A stretch of 54,632 nucleotides of DNA from an uncultured Acidobacteriota bacterium (GCA_902825945.1 CADECY010000060.1:1-54632), one strand, 5' to 3'; shown: positions 15,804-28,073, counted from the first letter of the stretch. Numbers and translations are program-made. Notes: a model not told the origin generated them from the letters alone.

Positions 15804-17008
15804 TGACGCGCCGCGCCCTGCTGGCTTCCGCCTGCGCCGCCGCGGCGGCCAAGCCCACGCCCGCGTTCCTGTTTCGCGTGCGCGGCGGCGGCGGAATGTT
15901 CGGCGGCGGGGAACGTACGGGTTTCCTTCGCGCCGACGGCACGGGATTTCGCGTGCTCGATTTCGGCCACCCGAATCACACTGGCTGGGGTCCGTACGCC
16001 TTCTTCCGCGACGGCCGCCGTGTGCTGTTGCTGAGTATCGAGATGACGCCCGAGTGGAAGACGCAGCCATTTCACGTTTTCTATCCGAACAGCCGGACGC
16101 ACCTCTGGATCTACGACATCGTTTCGGAGAAACTCATCGAGATCGCGGCGAAGGAGCGCGTCGCGCCGTTCTATCAACCCGCCGCGCTGCTGCCTTCCGA
16201 GGACGGCCTTCTCATCACCGCGTCGATCCAAGGCAAGGAGATCCTGCACCGCATCGATCTCGACGGTAGCCGTCCGCGCCCGCTCACCAAACCCGGTGAG
16301 TACGTCTACGGGATCGCGCTCAGCCCGGACGGAAGGCGCATCGCCTTCCACGCTGACTACCGGATCGTGACGATGAAACTCGACGGCTCCGGGCGGACGG
16401 AGGTGGCGGGCGAGCGCGGATTGCTGCACTTCGGTCCACGCTGGTCACCCGGCGGCGACTGGCTCTGCTACCAGGTATGCGATTCGAAGAACGATCCGGG
16501 TCATGACTGGTCGGACGTCTGGATCGCGCGGCCTGATGGACGCGAACGGCGCCGGCTCACGAGGGACTACGAAGCCTGGTTCGCCGCCTCGTATGGCAAG
16601 CCGGACAATCCTGGAAGCGGATCGAACGTGCCCGCGTGGTCGCCTGACGGGCGCGAGATCGTCTTCAACCGGCGCGCGCCAGGATCGCTTCCGCCATGGA
16701 AGTACCACGTGGGCCGCGCCGACACGAACCACTTCAATCGCGACTTCTCCCCCGAACAGGCGCGGGGCGGATCGCAACTGGCGGCGATCTCGATCGGTTC
16801 CGGCGCGATCCGTGCGATCACTCCAGCGGTGGAGGGCCGCTGGGATTTCCGGGGCGAGTGTTCGCGCGACGGACAATTGCTGTTCTGCCGCGCGGGGATC
16901 GGCGAGAATCCGGCGATCTGGGTCGTGAACCCGGGCGGGCAGGCGGAAAAGCGGCTTACCGATGGAGTCGAGGGCCGGGGAGCGGATCATCCGCGCTGGC
17001 TTCGATAG
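15803..17008 (+). CDS. Exported TolB-like beta-propeller protein
   Basis: This 401-aa protein begins with an Arg-Arg leader (MTRRALLASACAAAAAKPTPA), followed by repeated PD40 blades: ALSPDGRRIAFHA, RWSPGGDWLCYQV, AWSPDGREIVFNR, ECSRDGQLLFCR. This gives a six- or seven-bladed propeller with no attached catalytic domain. Oligogalacturonide lyases and TolB share this fold, but no diagnostic lyase motif is seen, so a binding or scaffold role is as likely. Its ATG shares one base with the stop of the 410-aa gene, and the two probably work together. Confidence 0.85.
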   Translation: MTRRALLASACAAAAAKPTPAFLFRVRGGGGMFGGGERTGFLRADGTGFRVLDFGHPNHTGWGPYAFFRDGRRVLLLSIEMTPEWKTQPFHVFYPNSRTHLWIYDIVSEKLIEIAAKERVAPFYQPAALLPSEDGLLITASIQGKEILHRIDLDGSRPRPLTKPGEYVYGIALSPDGRRIAFHADYRIVTMKLDGSGRTEVAGERGLLHFGPRWSPGGDWLCYQVCDSKNDPGHDWSDVWIARPDGRERRRLTRDYEAWFAASYGKPDNPGSGSNVPAWSPDGREIVFNRRAPGSLPPWKYHVGRADTNHFNRDFSPEQARGGSQLAAISIGSGAIRAITPAVEGRWDFRGECSRDGQLLFCRAGIGENPAIWVVNPGGQAEKRLTDGVEGRGADHPRWLR

Positions 17009-17251
17009 AGAACATTTCGTCGCGGACGGATTTCCGTGTCGATCGAAACGGTCGAAGACACATGTCCGTCAGATGAACATCGGGTTTCGGTTCGGTGGTC
17101 TCTTGATCCGGGTGCGCGATCTCAATCGGGGCTTCGTGCTCGAAAAACAGGCCCGAACACGCTTTCGCGCGCCGGAATGATTCGTCGAATGGATATCATG
17201 TGGGGCCTGGACTTGCCGTCCCGTCGAACAAGCCGGTTCACGGTCAGGTTC

Positions 17252-17797
17252 CTACTTCCGGCGGAGTGCGCGTTCCAACAAGTCCGCAACGCCGGTCTCT
17301 GCGCCGATTCGCGAAGGTAGTCGAGATCGAGGTGATCCCCTCGCTGGCCGATCACGCCCAGAATGTCGTTCCACTGCTGCTCGGACACTTCACCACACGC
17401 CCGATACCAGGCAAGCTTGCTCACGCCGATGTCCTCCGCGCTGGCAACCGGGAACTCGATCTCGGAAGAGCCGAAGACGCCGGCGTGCGCATAGCGCCTC
17501 CGGGCGAACTCACGGCGGTGGAAATCGCTGGCGCGCAGTGGGAAAAAGTTGAACTTGTAGAAGCTGCCGAGGTGGATGAGATTGGAGAATCGCCCGAAAC
17601 GCAGTGCATCCTCCACCTGCTTGCGGGCGATGTAGATATCGCGCTCGAATTGGGCGACGAAATCCGGAACCTGTTCTTTCGAGAGATCAACGACGAGATC
17701 GACGTCGTTGGTTGCGCGCCCGACACCGTACGAGTACTGTAGTTCGAGCCGGTCGTGCCCGCCAGCAGCCGAAGAAGCCCGCCTCGGGCTCAACCAT
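17252..17797 (-). pseudogene. Broken nucleotidyltransferase-like gene (frameshifted)
   Basis: The middle of this gene is clear: GVGRATNDVDLVVDLS (the nucleotidyltransferase GS...DxD-type region), then HLGSFYKFNFFPLR and ASAEDIGVSKLAWYRACGE, then WNDILGVIG. This is a family usually annotated as AbiEii-like or DUF6036-like nucleotidyltransferases. The two ends are in other frames. LLAGTTGSNYS, the expected N-terminal strand, is in a different frame from GVGRATND. GVADLLERALRRK and a stop at 17252-17254 are in a different frame from the YLRES that should precede them. At least two frameshifts therefore disable it. It starts at ATG 17797 and overlaps the stop of its upstream partner by 8 nt. The uninterrupted reading frame in this place (17122-17793) is therefore not the real protein. 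Confidence 0.75.
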
Positions 17798-18049
17798 CGC
17801 TGTCCGGTGCCCAGCCGTAGGCCTTGCGGATCAGTTCGGGGCCGTTACTGCGCGCGGCGGCCCGCAAGTGAATCTCGCGCTCGTTGGCTTCGGGGTACTC
17901 TCGCCGGATCGCGGCCTCCTGCATGCGAATCAGGAAGCGGTTCAGCCGGAGCGATTGGAGCAGCTTCTCCCCGGGCGTCAGCGTGCGGGCCTCTCCATCA
18001 GCTTGGCGAACGCATCCGGACTCGTGTCCGCCATCCAGTGATTCGGCAT
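17790..18049 (-). pseudogene. Broken small partner gene of the nucleotidyltransferase
   Basis: From the ATG at 18049 the frame reads about 20 codons (PNHWMADTSPDAFAKLMER) and then stops. The next frame carries on with EARTLTPGEKLLQSL, then REYPEANEREIHLR and ends AYGWAPDSDG-stop at 17790. Small helical proteins of this pattern are commonly encoded just upstream of this nucleotidyltransferase family. A single frameshift near 18000 breaks it. Both genes of the pair are thus dead, which argues for real decay over sequencing error. Confidence 0.65.
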
Positions 18050-18066
18050 CGCGTTGCTGGCCTCGA

Positions 18067-18950
18067 TTACTCCGCCGCGAGCCGGTACAGATAGTCGCGG
18101 ATTTTCAAGTAGAGTTCCGGGTTATAAGACGCCGGCGGCTTCGGCGGATCGGCGCATAGCGTCTCGGCGTCTTTCGCGCCAAAGGAACCGGCGAGAGCCG
18201 CGCGCAATTGTCCCCGTGCGGCGGGCTTCGATTCGAGCGACTTGGCGAGTGCGGCGTCCTGAATCGCGTTGCGGCGCAGAAAACTCAGCACCGAAGGATC
18301 GGCATCCCTGTACGCCTGCGGCTTGCCGCAAAGGAACTGCCGGATGACGCCGTACGAAGTATCGGCGCTCACCGCGCCGGTAGGCGCGATGCCGCCGAAC
18401 GCGGAGGTGAGCAGCGGGATCGTGGCGGGCTGCAGCCGGAGTTCGAGCGGCGAGACTATCCAGTCGCTGCCCACGTTCAATTGCGCCTCCACGCGCACGC
18501 GCCGCACGGCCGCGGTGAGCGGAACGAACACGTCCACCATGTAGACATCGGCGATTTGTGCGGGGATCGCCGCAGCCTCATCCGGAATGACGCGTTGCAG
18601 CGGGAGCTTCACTTCCTCGAGCCGGCCCGGCACCCAACGGTCGCCTTCCCTCTGGAAGATTTCGCGGAAGACGTGATATCTCACGATCGTTTCCGGATTG
18701 GCGCCGAAATAGAGATTGTACGGTTTGCCCTTCGGCGCGTAGGCCACTAGATGGAAGCTCGCATAGCCATTGCGCGGAACCGCTGGCGAGAGGACCTCAC
18801 GCGGCTTGCCTTCGCTATCCTGCGGAATGGGCTCGCCGTCCGGGCCCATTCGCCGGAATTCGGAAACCCAGCGCAGTTCGGGATGTGTGATGACCGTTTC
18901 CGCGCTCGCGAGCGCGGAAACGGTCATCGTGACTAGAAGCGCCCGGCGCA

Positions 18951-18951
<1 letters not shown>
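18067..18951 (-). CDS. Exported protein of unknown function downstream of rng
   Basis: This is a 294-aa protein with an N-terminal signal peptide (MRRALLVTMTVSALASA). The rest is soluble, rich in beta-strand-like segments (YASFHLVAYAPKGKPYNLYFG, VYMVDVFVPLT), and ends in a helical segment (PELYLKIRDYLYRLAAE). No family motif is recognised. The ATG at 18951 shares one base with the TGA of the upstream RNase gene (TGATG), which shows translational coupling. An open frame that runs on to 19842 is antisense-independent overlap with the RNase coding region and is not used. Why an exported protein is coupled to an RNA-processing enzyme is not clear from sequence. Confidence 0.75.
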
Positions 18952-21401
<2,450 letters not shown>

Positions 21402-21583
21402 CGAAAGGCTCCGGTTCCGAAGCGGTCAGGGCGGACGGGAGACGGCGGGGATTGGACACAACGCAGCTCGTCTCGCGCGGGAGCCCCACGGCACCATGGC
21501 CCGGGACACGCGATACCTTCACCGGCGCTTCACCGTGTGCTCCGCGAACTTTCCTCTGACGCTTCCTGAATGTCAATTTCGTT

Positions 21584-22669
21584 TTAGTGTACGATCCGCC
21601 GGAGCCGGACATTGTTCACCAGCCCCAGCATGAGAAACATGGACAGTGTGCTCGATCCCCCGGCGCTCATCAATGGCAGCGGGATACCGGTGATGGGCAT
21701 CTGTCCGACCACCATCCCGACGTTCACCAGGATGTGGAACAGAAGCAGAGCCGCCACTCCCATGCAGATCACGGCGCCCGCCCGGTCTGGCGCGGTTTGG
21801 GCAGCGTGCACGATCTTCATGAGAAGCAGGAAATATAACCCGAGAATCACGACAACTCCCACGAAGCCGTGCTCTTCACTGAATGTGGCGAAAATGAAAT
21901 CGGTGTGGGGAACAGGAAGGAACAGGAGCTGCGTCTGCATACCCCTTTCCGCGCCCCACAAACGGCCCGACCCGACCGCAATCTTGGACTGGATCACTTG
22001 GTAGCCCGCCCCGTGAGGGTCGGACTCGGGGTCCAGAAAGCTATCGACCCGGGACCGCTGATAAGGCTTGAGCACGTAGTGATAGGAGACTACTGGTGTC
22101 ACCACCGCCAACAAAACGAGTAGCGCGAGATGACGCCGGCGAATTCCGGCCAGCAGCACTCCCGCACCAACGATCGGAAGATAGGTGAGAGCTGTCCCAA
22201 GATCCGGCTGGCGCATCACCAAAAACATAGGCGCCGCCACCAGCCCGGCGATCTTCAACAACTCCCGGCCTTGCAGGGTGTCGCTTTTCGTGGATGTCAA
22301 ATATCTGGCTACCAGCAATATTATCACCAGTTTGGCGAATTCCGATACCTGAAAGTGGAACCCCATCAGGCTGATCCACCGCCGCGACCCGAATACCTTG
22401 GTTCCCAGGAGCAGCACAACCACCAGCAGGAACAGCGTAATCATGTACAGCAGAGTCGAGCGGCCCATCAGCGAATGGTAGTCGACCTGCGAGAACAGCC
22501 ACAGGCCAATCATCCCGATTCCGATATAGATCGTCTGCTTCCACCATGCGTTGTACCAACGGGATTCATGCGTTGCGCTGTGGATTTGCAGGATCCCGAT
22601 GACGGCGATGACGAGCGCGAGGGTCACCATCACCCAGTCGAGTTCCCGGAGCGCCTTGAGCGAAAACAT
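21584..22669 (-). CDS. rodA: Rod shape-determining protein RodA (SEDS glycosyltransferase)
   Basis: This is a 361-aa polytopic membrane protein of the FtsW/RodA/SpoVE family, the peptidoglycan polymerase that works with PBP2 in side-wall growth. It has about ten hydrophobic segments. Family motifs include the RQPDLGTALTYLP loop, where RodA proteins carry their essential Asp, and GIPLPLMSAGGSS near the C-terminus. The position between mrdA (2-nt gap) and rng and the pairing with mreBCD favour RodA over FtsW. Confidence 0.95.
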   Translation of the reverse strand: MFSLKALRELDWVMVTLALVIAVIGILQIHSATHESRWYNAWWKQTIYIGIGMIGLWLFSQVDYHSLMGRSTLLYMITLFLLVVVLLLGTKVFGSRRWISLMGFHFQVSEFAKLVIILLVARYLTSTKSDTLQGRELLKIAGLVAAPMFLVMRQPDLGTALTYLPIVGAGVLLAGIRRRHLALLVLLAVVTPVVSYHYVLKPYQRSRVDSFLDPESDPHGAGYQVIQSKIAVGSGRLWGAERGMQTQLLFLPVPHTDFIFATFSEEHGFVGVVVILGLYFLLLMKIVHAAQTAPDRAGAVICMGVAALLLFHILVNVGMVVGQMPITGIPLPLMSAGGSSTLSMFLMLGLVNNVRLRRIVH

Positions 22670-22671
22670 GT

Positions 22672-24549
22672 TCAGCGAGCCCTTCCGCTCGAAGCCACCA
22701 GCGGCTGCGAAGGCTTGCGGTGCTTCTTGTCGAAGTAGGCCTTGATCACATCCCGGACGATGGGCGCGGCGCGATCACCATGTTCGCCGTGCTCGTAGAG
22801 CGCCACCACCACGATCTCGGGATTGTTGCGCGGCGCGAAACCGACGAACCACGCGTTATCGGAGAGGGTGATGCCGAGTTTGCGCGAACGGATCAGGTCG
22901 TTTGACGCCAACTGGGCCGTTCCGGTCTTGCCGCATAACTCGACGCCCGGGATCGCGGCGCCGGTGGCGGTGCCCCCCTGGTTGACCACGCCGAACATGC
23001 CACTGGCGACCTTGGCGACGTTTTCGGCCTTCCACCGGGCTTTGCGCGCTGGCTCCGGGGCCACGGCGGGATCCATCAGCAGGTGTGGGCGGTACCATTC
23101 GCCGCCGCGAGCCAGCCCGCCGATGGCATTGGCAAGTTGCAGAGGCGTTACGGTGAGCGCGCCCTGCCCGATCACCACCGAGACGGTTTCGCCCGAAAAC
23201 CAGCGCTGGCGCTGCGTCCGGATCTTCCATCGCCGCGAGGGGACCGTTCCTTCCTCCTCGGCCGGCAAGTCGATTCCGGACCGCTTGCCCAGCCCGGCAA
23301 GATCGGCGTATTCGGCGATCTTGTCGATCGAGATCTTGGTCCCGATGTTGTGGAAGAAGATGTTGCATGACATCGCCAGAGCGCGGTTCAGTCCGACATG
23401 GCCGTGACCGGCGCGGACGTTGCACTTGAAGTAGCGATCGTAATAGGTGGCGCCGCCCCGGCAGGTGGCCGTCGTCTGATCGTCGATGATGCCCTCTTCG
23501 AGCGCCGCCATCGCCACCAGCGGCTTGAAGGTGGATCCCGGTGCGAACTGTGCCTGAATCGCCCGGTTCATCAAAGGGAAGTCCGGGTTCTCGCGAATTT
23601 CCGACCAGTCTTTCGACTGGATGCGGCCCACGAAGCGGTTCAGATCGTAGGCCGGGCGGCTCACCATCGCAAGCACCTCTCCGGTTCGCGGATCGAGTGC
23701 GATCACCGCGCCCTTGCGGTTCTGCATTGACAATTCGGCTACCGCCTGCAGGTCGAGATCGAGCGTGAGGCGGATGTCCTTGCCGGCCGAGGCGCCCTTG
23801 TGGTCGATCACCTTGAGGATCTTGTTGCGATTGTTGACGAGCACGCGCCGCTGGCCGTCGGTGCCCATCAGGACGTCATTGTACTGGCGTTCGATTCCGG
23901 TTTTTCCGATGACGTCTCCCTGCTTGTAACGGGCAAATTCGGCTGAGTCGAGCTCGTTCTCGCTGATTTCGCCGGTGTAGCCGATGACATGGGCCATCAT
24001 GCCGTCGCGCGGATAGATGCGGCGGAAGGTCTGGATCACTTCCAACTCGGGGAAGTTGTCCTGACCACTGTGCGCCTCGATGAACGAGAGTTCGGCCGAT
24101 GTCAGCTCCCCACGGACGTTGATCGCCTCGTACTTGGCGCGGGTGCGGTCATAACGCCTGAGCCGTTCGTCGAGCTCGGCGCGGTCGAGCTCGAGCGCCT
24201 TGCAGATGGTGTCGAGATGGTCTTCCTTCAGGTTGTCGCGCGACAGGTAGAGCGAAAACGAGGAGTGGTTGTCGACGATGATCCGGCCATCGCGATCGAG
24301 GATGCGCCCGCGCGGAGCCGGTAAAGGCTGGGAGCGAACATAGTTCTTCTCGGCGAGATCGGCGTAGTAGTCCGGATCGCGAATCTGGAGGGCCCAGAAG
24401 CCGCCGAGCAGGTATAGGAAGACTCCGATTGCCAGATACTGGAACGCGGTGATGCGGGCCGCCAGCGCCTTGGGATTCTCACTCAAGACCCGGCGGACTT
24501 CGACTTCCTTGTCCTGCTCTCGATCGACGGGCGTCACGTTGCTGGCCAT
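22672..24549 (-). CDS. mrdA: Penicillin-binding protein 2 (transpeptidase)
   Basis: This is a 625-aa class B PBP that cross-links peptidoglycan during elongation. There is one N-terminal transmembrane helix (near residues 38-58, YLAIGVFLYLLGGFWALQI), a dimerisation domain with PAPRGRILDRDG, and the transpeptidase domain with Ser339 in GSTFKP (SxxK), SCN in MSCNIFF (SxN) and KTG in CGKTGTAQ. An in-frame ATG at 24594 lies inside mreD and would add 15 Cys/Ser-rich residues. The ATG at 24549 has GGAG 7 nt upstream and sits 7 nt after the mreD stop, so I use it. Confidence 0.96.
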   Translation of the reverse strand: MASNVTPVDREQDKEVEVRRVLSENPKALAARITAFQYLAIGVFLYLLGGFWALQIRDPDYYADLAEKNYVRSQPLPAPRGRILDRDGRIIVDNHSSFSLYLSRDNLKEDHLDTICKALELDRAELDERLRRYDRTRAKYEAINVRGELTSAELSFIEAHSGQDNFPELEVIQTFRRIYPRDGMMAHVIGYTGEISENELDSAEFARYKQGDVIGKTGIERQYNDVLMGTDGQRRVLVNNRNKILKVIDHKGASAGKDIRLTLDLDLQAVAELSMQNRKGAVIALDPRTGEVLAMVSRPAYDLNRFVGRIQSKDWSEIRENPDFPLMNRAIQAQFAPGSTFKPLVAMAALEEGIIDDQTTATCRGGATYYDRYFKCNVRAGHGHVGLNRALAMSCNIFFHNIGTKISIDKIAEYADLAGLGKRSGIDLPAEEEGTVPSRRWKIRTQRQRWFSGETVSVVIGQGALTVTPLQLANAIGGLARGGEWYRPHLLMDPAVAPEPARKARWKAENVAKVASGMFGVVNQGGTATGAAIPGVELCGKTGTAQLASNDLIRSRKLGITLSDNAWFVGFAPRNNPEIVVVALYEHGEHGDRAAPIVRDVIKAYFDKKHRKPSQPLVASSGRAR

Positions 24550-24556
24550 GCGACTC

Positions 24557-25072
24557 CTACAGCTTGTCGAGCAACTGGAACAGCGGCACGGCAACGGCCC
24601 CGTTCATGAGTCCGAAGATCAGCGTCTCACCCACGCCCAGGCTAATTTGTTGGCCGAGCAGGCTGCTCGCCACCATCCAATACAGAATCTGATGGAGCAC
24701 GTAGAACGCGAATGAGAAGCCGAATCGCGCCAGCGGATTCTCGGCGTCCACGCGAAGACTGACCGAGGCGGCGAAATAGCCGGCCAGGGTCTTGACGATT
24801 CCGAACAAGCCGAGCGGGTTGCTCGACAGCGCGTCTTGCGCGAGGCCGATCGCGCTGCCCATCACGAGCGCCTGAATCGCGTCGCGTTGTTTGAGAGCGA
24901 AATAAACGGTGACGAGCAACGGCGGCTCGAGGAACGAGAAATACTCCGAGAAAAGCGGGACCTTGACCTGAATGGCGATTGCCAGGGCAGGCGCCAGCAG
25001 CAACAGGAATGGCCGCAATCGGCGGCGCAAACCGTTCTGTCTCCCGGTCATGGGGCCAGTCATCAGTGCCAT
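24557..25072 (-). CDS. mreD: Rod shape-determining protein MreD
   Basis: This is a 171-aa small polytopic protein with about five hydrophobic segments (RPFLLLLAPALAIAI, PPLLVTVYFAL, LVMGSAIGLAQDAL, GFSFAFYVLHQILYW, and a C-terminal helix). It joins MreB and MreC to the elongation machine. Sequence is poorly conserved in the family, so the call rests on the GLAQDALSSNPLGLFG segment and its place between mreC and mrdA. The start ATG at 25072 is 4 nt after the mreC stop; a second ATG at 25063 is possible. A longer open frame (to 25429) is an overlap with mreC. Confidence 0.92.
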   Translation of the reverse strand: MALMTGPMTGRQNGLRRRLRPFLLLLAPALAIAIQVKVPLFSEYFSFLEPPLLVTVYFALKQRDAIQALVMGSAIGLAQDALSSNPLGLFGIVKTLAGYFAASVSLRVDAENPLARFGFSFAFYVLHQILYWMVASSLLGQQISLGVGETLIFGLMNGAVAVPLFQLLDKL

Positions 25073-25076
25073 GGCC

Positions 25077-26231
25077 TTATGGCTGTTTCTCCGCTTCGGC
25101 GGCCGGAAGAGCCGGGGGTGCGGAAACCGGCGGGGCGGCGGGCGCCTCCGGGCCCGTTTGGGGTCCAGTGGAAGCCGGAGCAGGTGCGGGCCTCGGCGGC
25201 GGTGGTGGTTCGATGTTGAAGTTCGGGACTCCGCCCGCGCCGAACGGATGACCCTGCGCCGAGCCGATCCGGCGGTAGCGGTCGAGGATCTGATCGGCGT
25301 CGGTGGCCTCGACTCCTCCCCGAATCGCCTGGGGCGTGCCCGTTTCGCTGGCCTCGACGGGGGGCGAGGGAAGCAGCTTCGGATTGAGCGCGACCGCCTC
25401 GTCGCTGGGAATCCCCTGATGGACTCCATCGAGTACGATCAGGACCTCCTCGAGTCCCACCTGGAGACCGGAGGCCACGAGGGTCACCTCCTGAAAGAAC
25501 ATTTTGCCCGGCCTGGCCGCCTTCACCTGGCCCACCGGGAGGCCTTTCGGGAACATCCGGTCGTCGCCTGAGGTAAAGAACCACTCCCCCGGCTCCACCT
25601 TTTCCTCGTTCTGAATATAGTCGATGGTGCAGACGCTATGACCTTGGCCCTTGACCGTGCCATGCACGCGGTGTTTCTGCGAAATGACGCCTGCGCGGAA
25701 ATTGGTATCCGTAATGAGGACCACGCGGGAGAAATCCGGATAGGCGGCGGTGATGCGGCCCACGATTCCGTCGGGAGTGACCACGGCCATGTTCTTCTGA
25801 ACCCCGTCGGTGGTGCCACGATCGACGAAGAGTGTCTTCGAATTGTCAGGACCGCGCCCGGTCACGCGGGCGGCGATCGTCTTCGAGGGCGTCCTGGCGG
25901 CGAACATGGCCAACGTCTTGGCGCGTTCGGAGGTGGAAAGCTCGGTCCGCAGATGGTAGTTCTCCATCTTGAGGCGGGCCACGGTCTCCTCGAGGCTCTT
26001 GTTCTGCTCGCTCACCCGCATGAGGTGCGCGTAGCCGGTGACAAAGCCGATCGTATGCGCCCGGATCACGTCGAGCAGGCGGGCGAGCGGCATCACTCCC
26101 GTGACGGCCCACACGCGGATCGGAGAGACCTCCTCCCGGCTTTTCACCTGGTAGGCGAGCAGGAACAGTTGCGCCCCCAGTGCAAGCACCAGGACGGTGA
26201 CGTTGCGATACCGGTTGAGCAGAAACTCCAT
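25077..26231 (-). CDS. mreC: Rod shape-determining protein MreC
   Basis: This 384-aa bitopic protein has a transmembrane helix near residues 11-27 (VTVLVLALGAQLFLLAY), a coiled coil near 72-105, then the MreC beta domains with FVDRGTTDGVQKNMAVVTPDGIVG and EWFFTSGDDRMFPKGLPVG. After about residue 300 there is a long Pro/Ala-rich tail that is not part of the usual fold and would extend into the periplasm. It interacts with PBP2 and MreD. Confidence 0.96.
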   Translation of the reverse strand: MEFLLNRYRNVTVLVLALGAQLFLLAYQVKSREEVSPIRVWAVTGVMPLARLLDVIRAHTIGFVTGYAHLMRVSEQNKSLEETVARLKMENYHLRTELSTSERAKTLAMFAARTPSKTIAARVTGRGPDNSKTLFVDRGTTDGVQKNMAVVTPDGIVGRITAAYPDFSRVVLITDTNFRAGVISQKHRVHGTVKGQGHSVCTIDYIQNEEKVEPGEWFFTSGDDRMFPKGLPVGQVKAARPGKMFFQEVTLVASGLQVGLEEVLIVLDGVHQGIPSDEAVALNPKLLPSPPVEASETGTPQAIRGGVEATDADQILDRYRRIGSAQGHPFGAGGVPNFNIEPPPPPRPAPAPASTGPQTGPEAPAAPPVSAPPALPAAEAEKQP

Positions 26232-26281
26232 GGCCTGTTCTTCCTTGGACGCCGGAGGGAGGGAATCGGTCCCGGCGCCGT

Positions 26282-27313
26282 TCAGAGGGTGTCGATCTGA
26301 ATGCGCCGGAGCAGGTTGAAGTCGGTCAACATCTTCCCTGTTCCTAAGGCTACGCTGGCCAAGGGGTCCTCCGCAATCGACACCGGCAGGCCGGTCTCCT
26401 CGCGGATTCGCTTGTCGAGATTCTTGAGCAGGGCGCCGCCGCCGGTCAACACGATGCCGCGGTCACTGATATCGGCGGAAAGTTCGGGCGGGGTTCGCTC
26501 GAGCGCCACCCGAATCGCGTTGACGATCGCAGCGACACATTCGGCGATCGCCTCGCGTATTTCGCTGTCATCGACCGTGATCGTCTTCGGAACACCTTCG
26601 ATCAGGTTGCGTCCCTTGATCTCCATGGTCAAAGGCCGGTCGAGAGGGAAAGCAGATCCGATCTGGATCTTGATCTGCTCGCCGGTTCGTTCGCCGATGA
26701 GCAAGTTGTACTTGCGCTTGAGGTACTGGATGATCGCCTCGTCGATCTCGTTGCCGGCCACGCGGACCGACCGCGAATAGACGATACCCGAGAGCGAGAT
26801 GACCGCGACATCGGTGGTGCCGCCGCCGATATCGACCACCATGTTGCCGGAGGGTTCGGTGATCGGCAGTCCGGCGCCGATCGCGGCAACCATTGCCTGT
26901 TCGACCAGGTGGACCTCGCTCGCCTTGGCACGATACGCCGAGTCGATCACCGCGCGTTTTTCGACCTGCGTGATTTCGCTCGGAACGCCAATGACGATGC
27001 GTGGATGGACCAGCATCTTGCGCCCGTGCGAGCGCTGGATGAAATAGTTGAGCATCTTCTCGGTGACTTTGAAGTCAGCGATGACGCCGTCTTTCATGGG
27101 ACGGATGGCGACGATGTTGCCCGGCGTGCGCCCGAGCATTTCCTTGGCTTCACGGCCAACGGCTTCCACATCGCCCGTGGTCTTGTTGATGGCAACGATC
27201 GAGGGCTCGTTGAGGACGATCCCTTTGCCCTTGGCAAAGACCAAGGTATTGGCCGTTCCGAGGTCGATCGCGAGATCAGAGGAGAAAAAGGAAAACAGCG
27301 AACGTAGGTTCAT
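26282..27313 (-). CDS. mreB: Rod shape-determining protein MreB (actin homologue)
   Basis: This 343-aa cytoskeletal ATPase directs side-wall synthesis. Actin-fold motifs are intact: phosphate 1 DLAIDLGTANTLVF, connect 1 and phosphate 2 MVVDIGGGTTDVAVISL, and adenosine GIVLTGGGALLKNLD. The N-terminus MNLRSLFSFFSSD contains the amphipathic membrane-binding part. A longer frame to 27382 gives unlike residues, so ATG 27313 is used. It is the first gene of mreB-mreC-mreD-mrdA-rodA, transcribed leftward. Confidence 0.97.
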   Translation of the reverse strand: MNLRSLFSFFSSDLAIDLGTANTLVFAKGKGIVLNEPSIVAINKTTGDVEAVGREAKEMLGRTPGNIVAIRPMKDGVIADFKVTEKMLNYFIQRSHGRKMLVHPRIVIGVPSEITQVEKRAVIDSAYRAKASEVHLVEQAMVAAIGAGLPITEPSGNMVVDIGGGTTDVAVISLSGIVYSRSVRVAGNEIDEAIIQYLKRKYNLLIGERTGEQIKIQIGSAFPLDRPLTMEIKGRNLIEGVPKTITVDDSEIREAIAECVAAIVNAIRVALERTPPELSADISDRGIVLTGGGALLKNLDKRIREETGLPVSIAEDPLASVALGTGKMLTDFNLLRRIQIDTL

Positions 27314-27474
27314 CGGCAGGATCCAGGCGGCTACGCGCCAGGGCAATTCGAATCGGGTGGGCCGAAACCCAGAGTACCACACGGCAGCAAAATTGCCTCG
27401 CTCGGGTGTCTTGTCTCATGCAGGGTGAGCCTGAAGGAAGCCCGGAAGCAGCCTGCTGTGGATTGCCGATCAGC

Positions 27475-28051
27475 ATGGAGCAGCCGGACAGAATGATCCT
27501 GGAGATCCGGGCGCTCCTGAAAGCGGCCGAGGAGGTCCAGTTTCAGGCGCCGAATCCGCAGGGGCGTTACGCCTGGATCGAGGGAGTGCTGGGGCATCAC
27601 CGTAGCTGGTCCGGATGACGGGGCTGAGCCGGGCGCAAGTGGCCAGGATTGTGGGCCTGTCACCGAGAGGCCAAGCCATCCAGCCGGCGCGTTATCGCCT
27701 TCACCGGTTCGCCGCGCGAAACGCGGCAGGGGACCTCGAGTTGTTGACCAAGGGTGCACACGACACTGAGTGGCCCGTTACTCGGAAACTGTAGCATCGC
27801 GCCTTTCACGAGTTCGGCGACAAGCGCTTCACACGCCAGGCTCCGCTGGCCCAGATCAGAGGCAGCGAAGCAGTGGGCTACGCGCGGAAATTCGAGAAGA
27901 TTACCGTGCTCAGACTGAAGCGTATCGTGAAACGGCGCCTTGCGAAGGCTCATGGGTCACCCGGCTGGAGCACCGGTTGCGAAAAGGATGTTCGAACCGG
28001 TGTGCGGGTCATCCACGATGATCCCGCAAGCTTCAACGCCTCCTTACCTTG
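27475..28051 (+). pseudogene. Decayed DDE-type integrase/transposase
   Basis: The N-terminal part (27475-27618) reads AAEEVQFQAPNPQGRYAWIEGVL and ends in a stop. A new frame from ATG 27615 gives MTGLSRAQVARIVG, then ARYRLHRFAARN, then AHDTEWPVTRKL-stop, then HRAFHEFGDKRFTRQAPLAQI. This order matches the N-terminal half of a widespread integrase family in which MTGLSRAQ, YRRHRF, HETLSGPAT and YGDRRYERLA blocks occur. A frame break and an internal TAG kill it, and the catalytic DDE half is missing. No terminal repeats were found, so the element boundaries are unknown. Confidence 0.65.
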
Positions 28052-28073
28052 ACCCGACCTCGCCCCGGCCATG

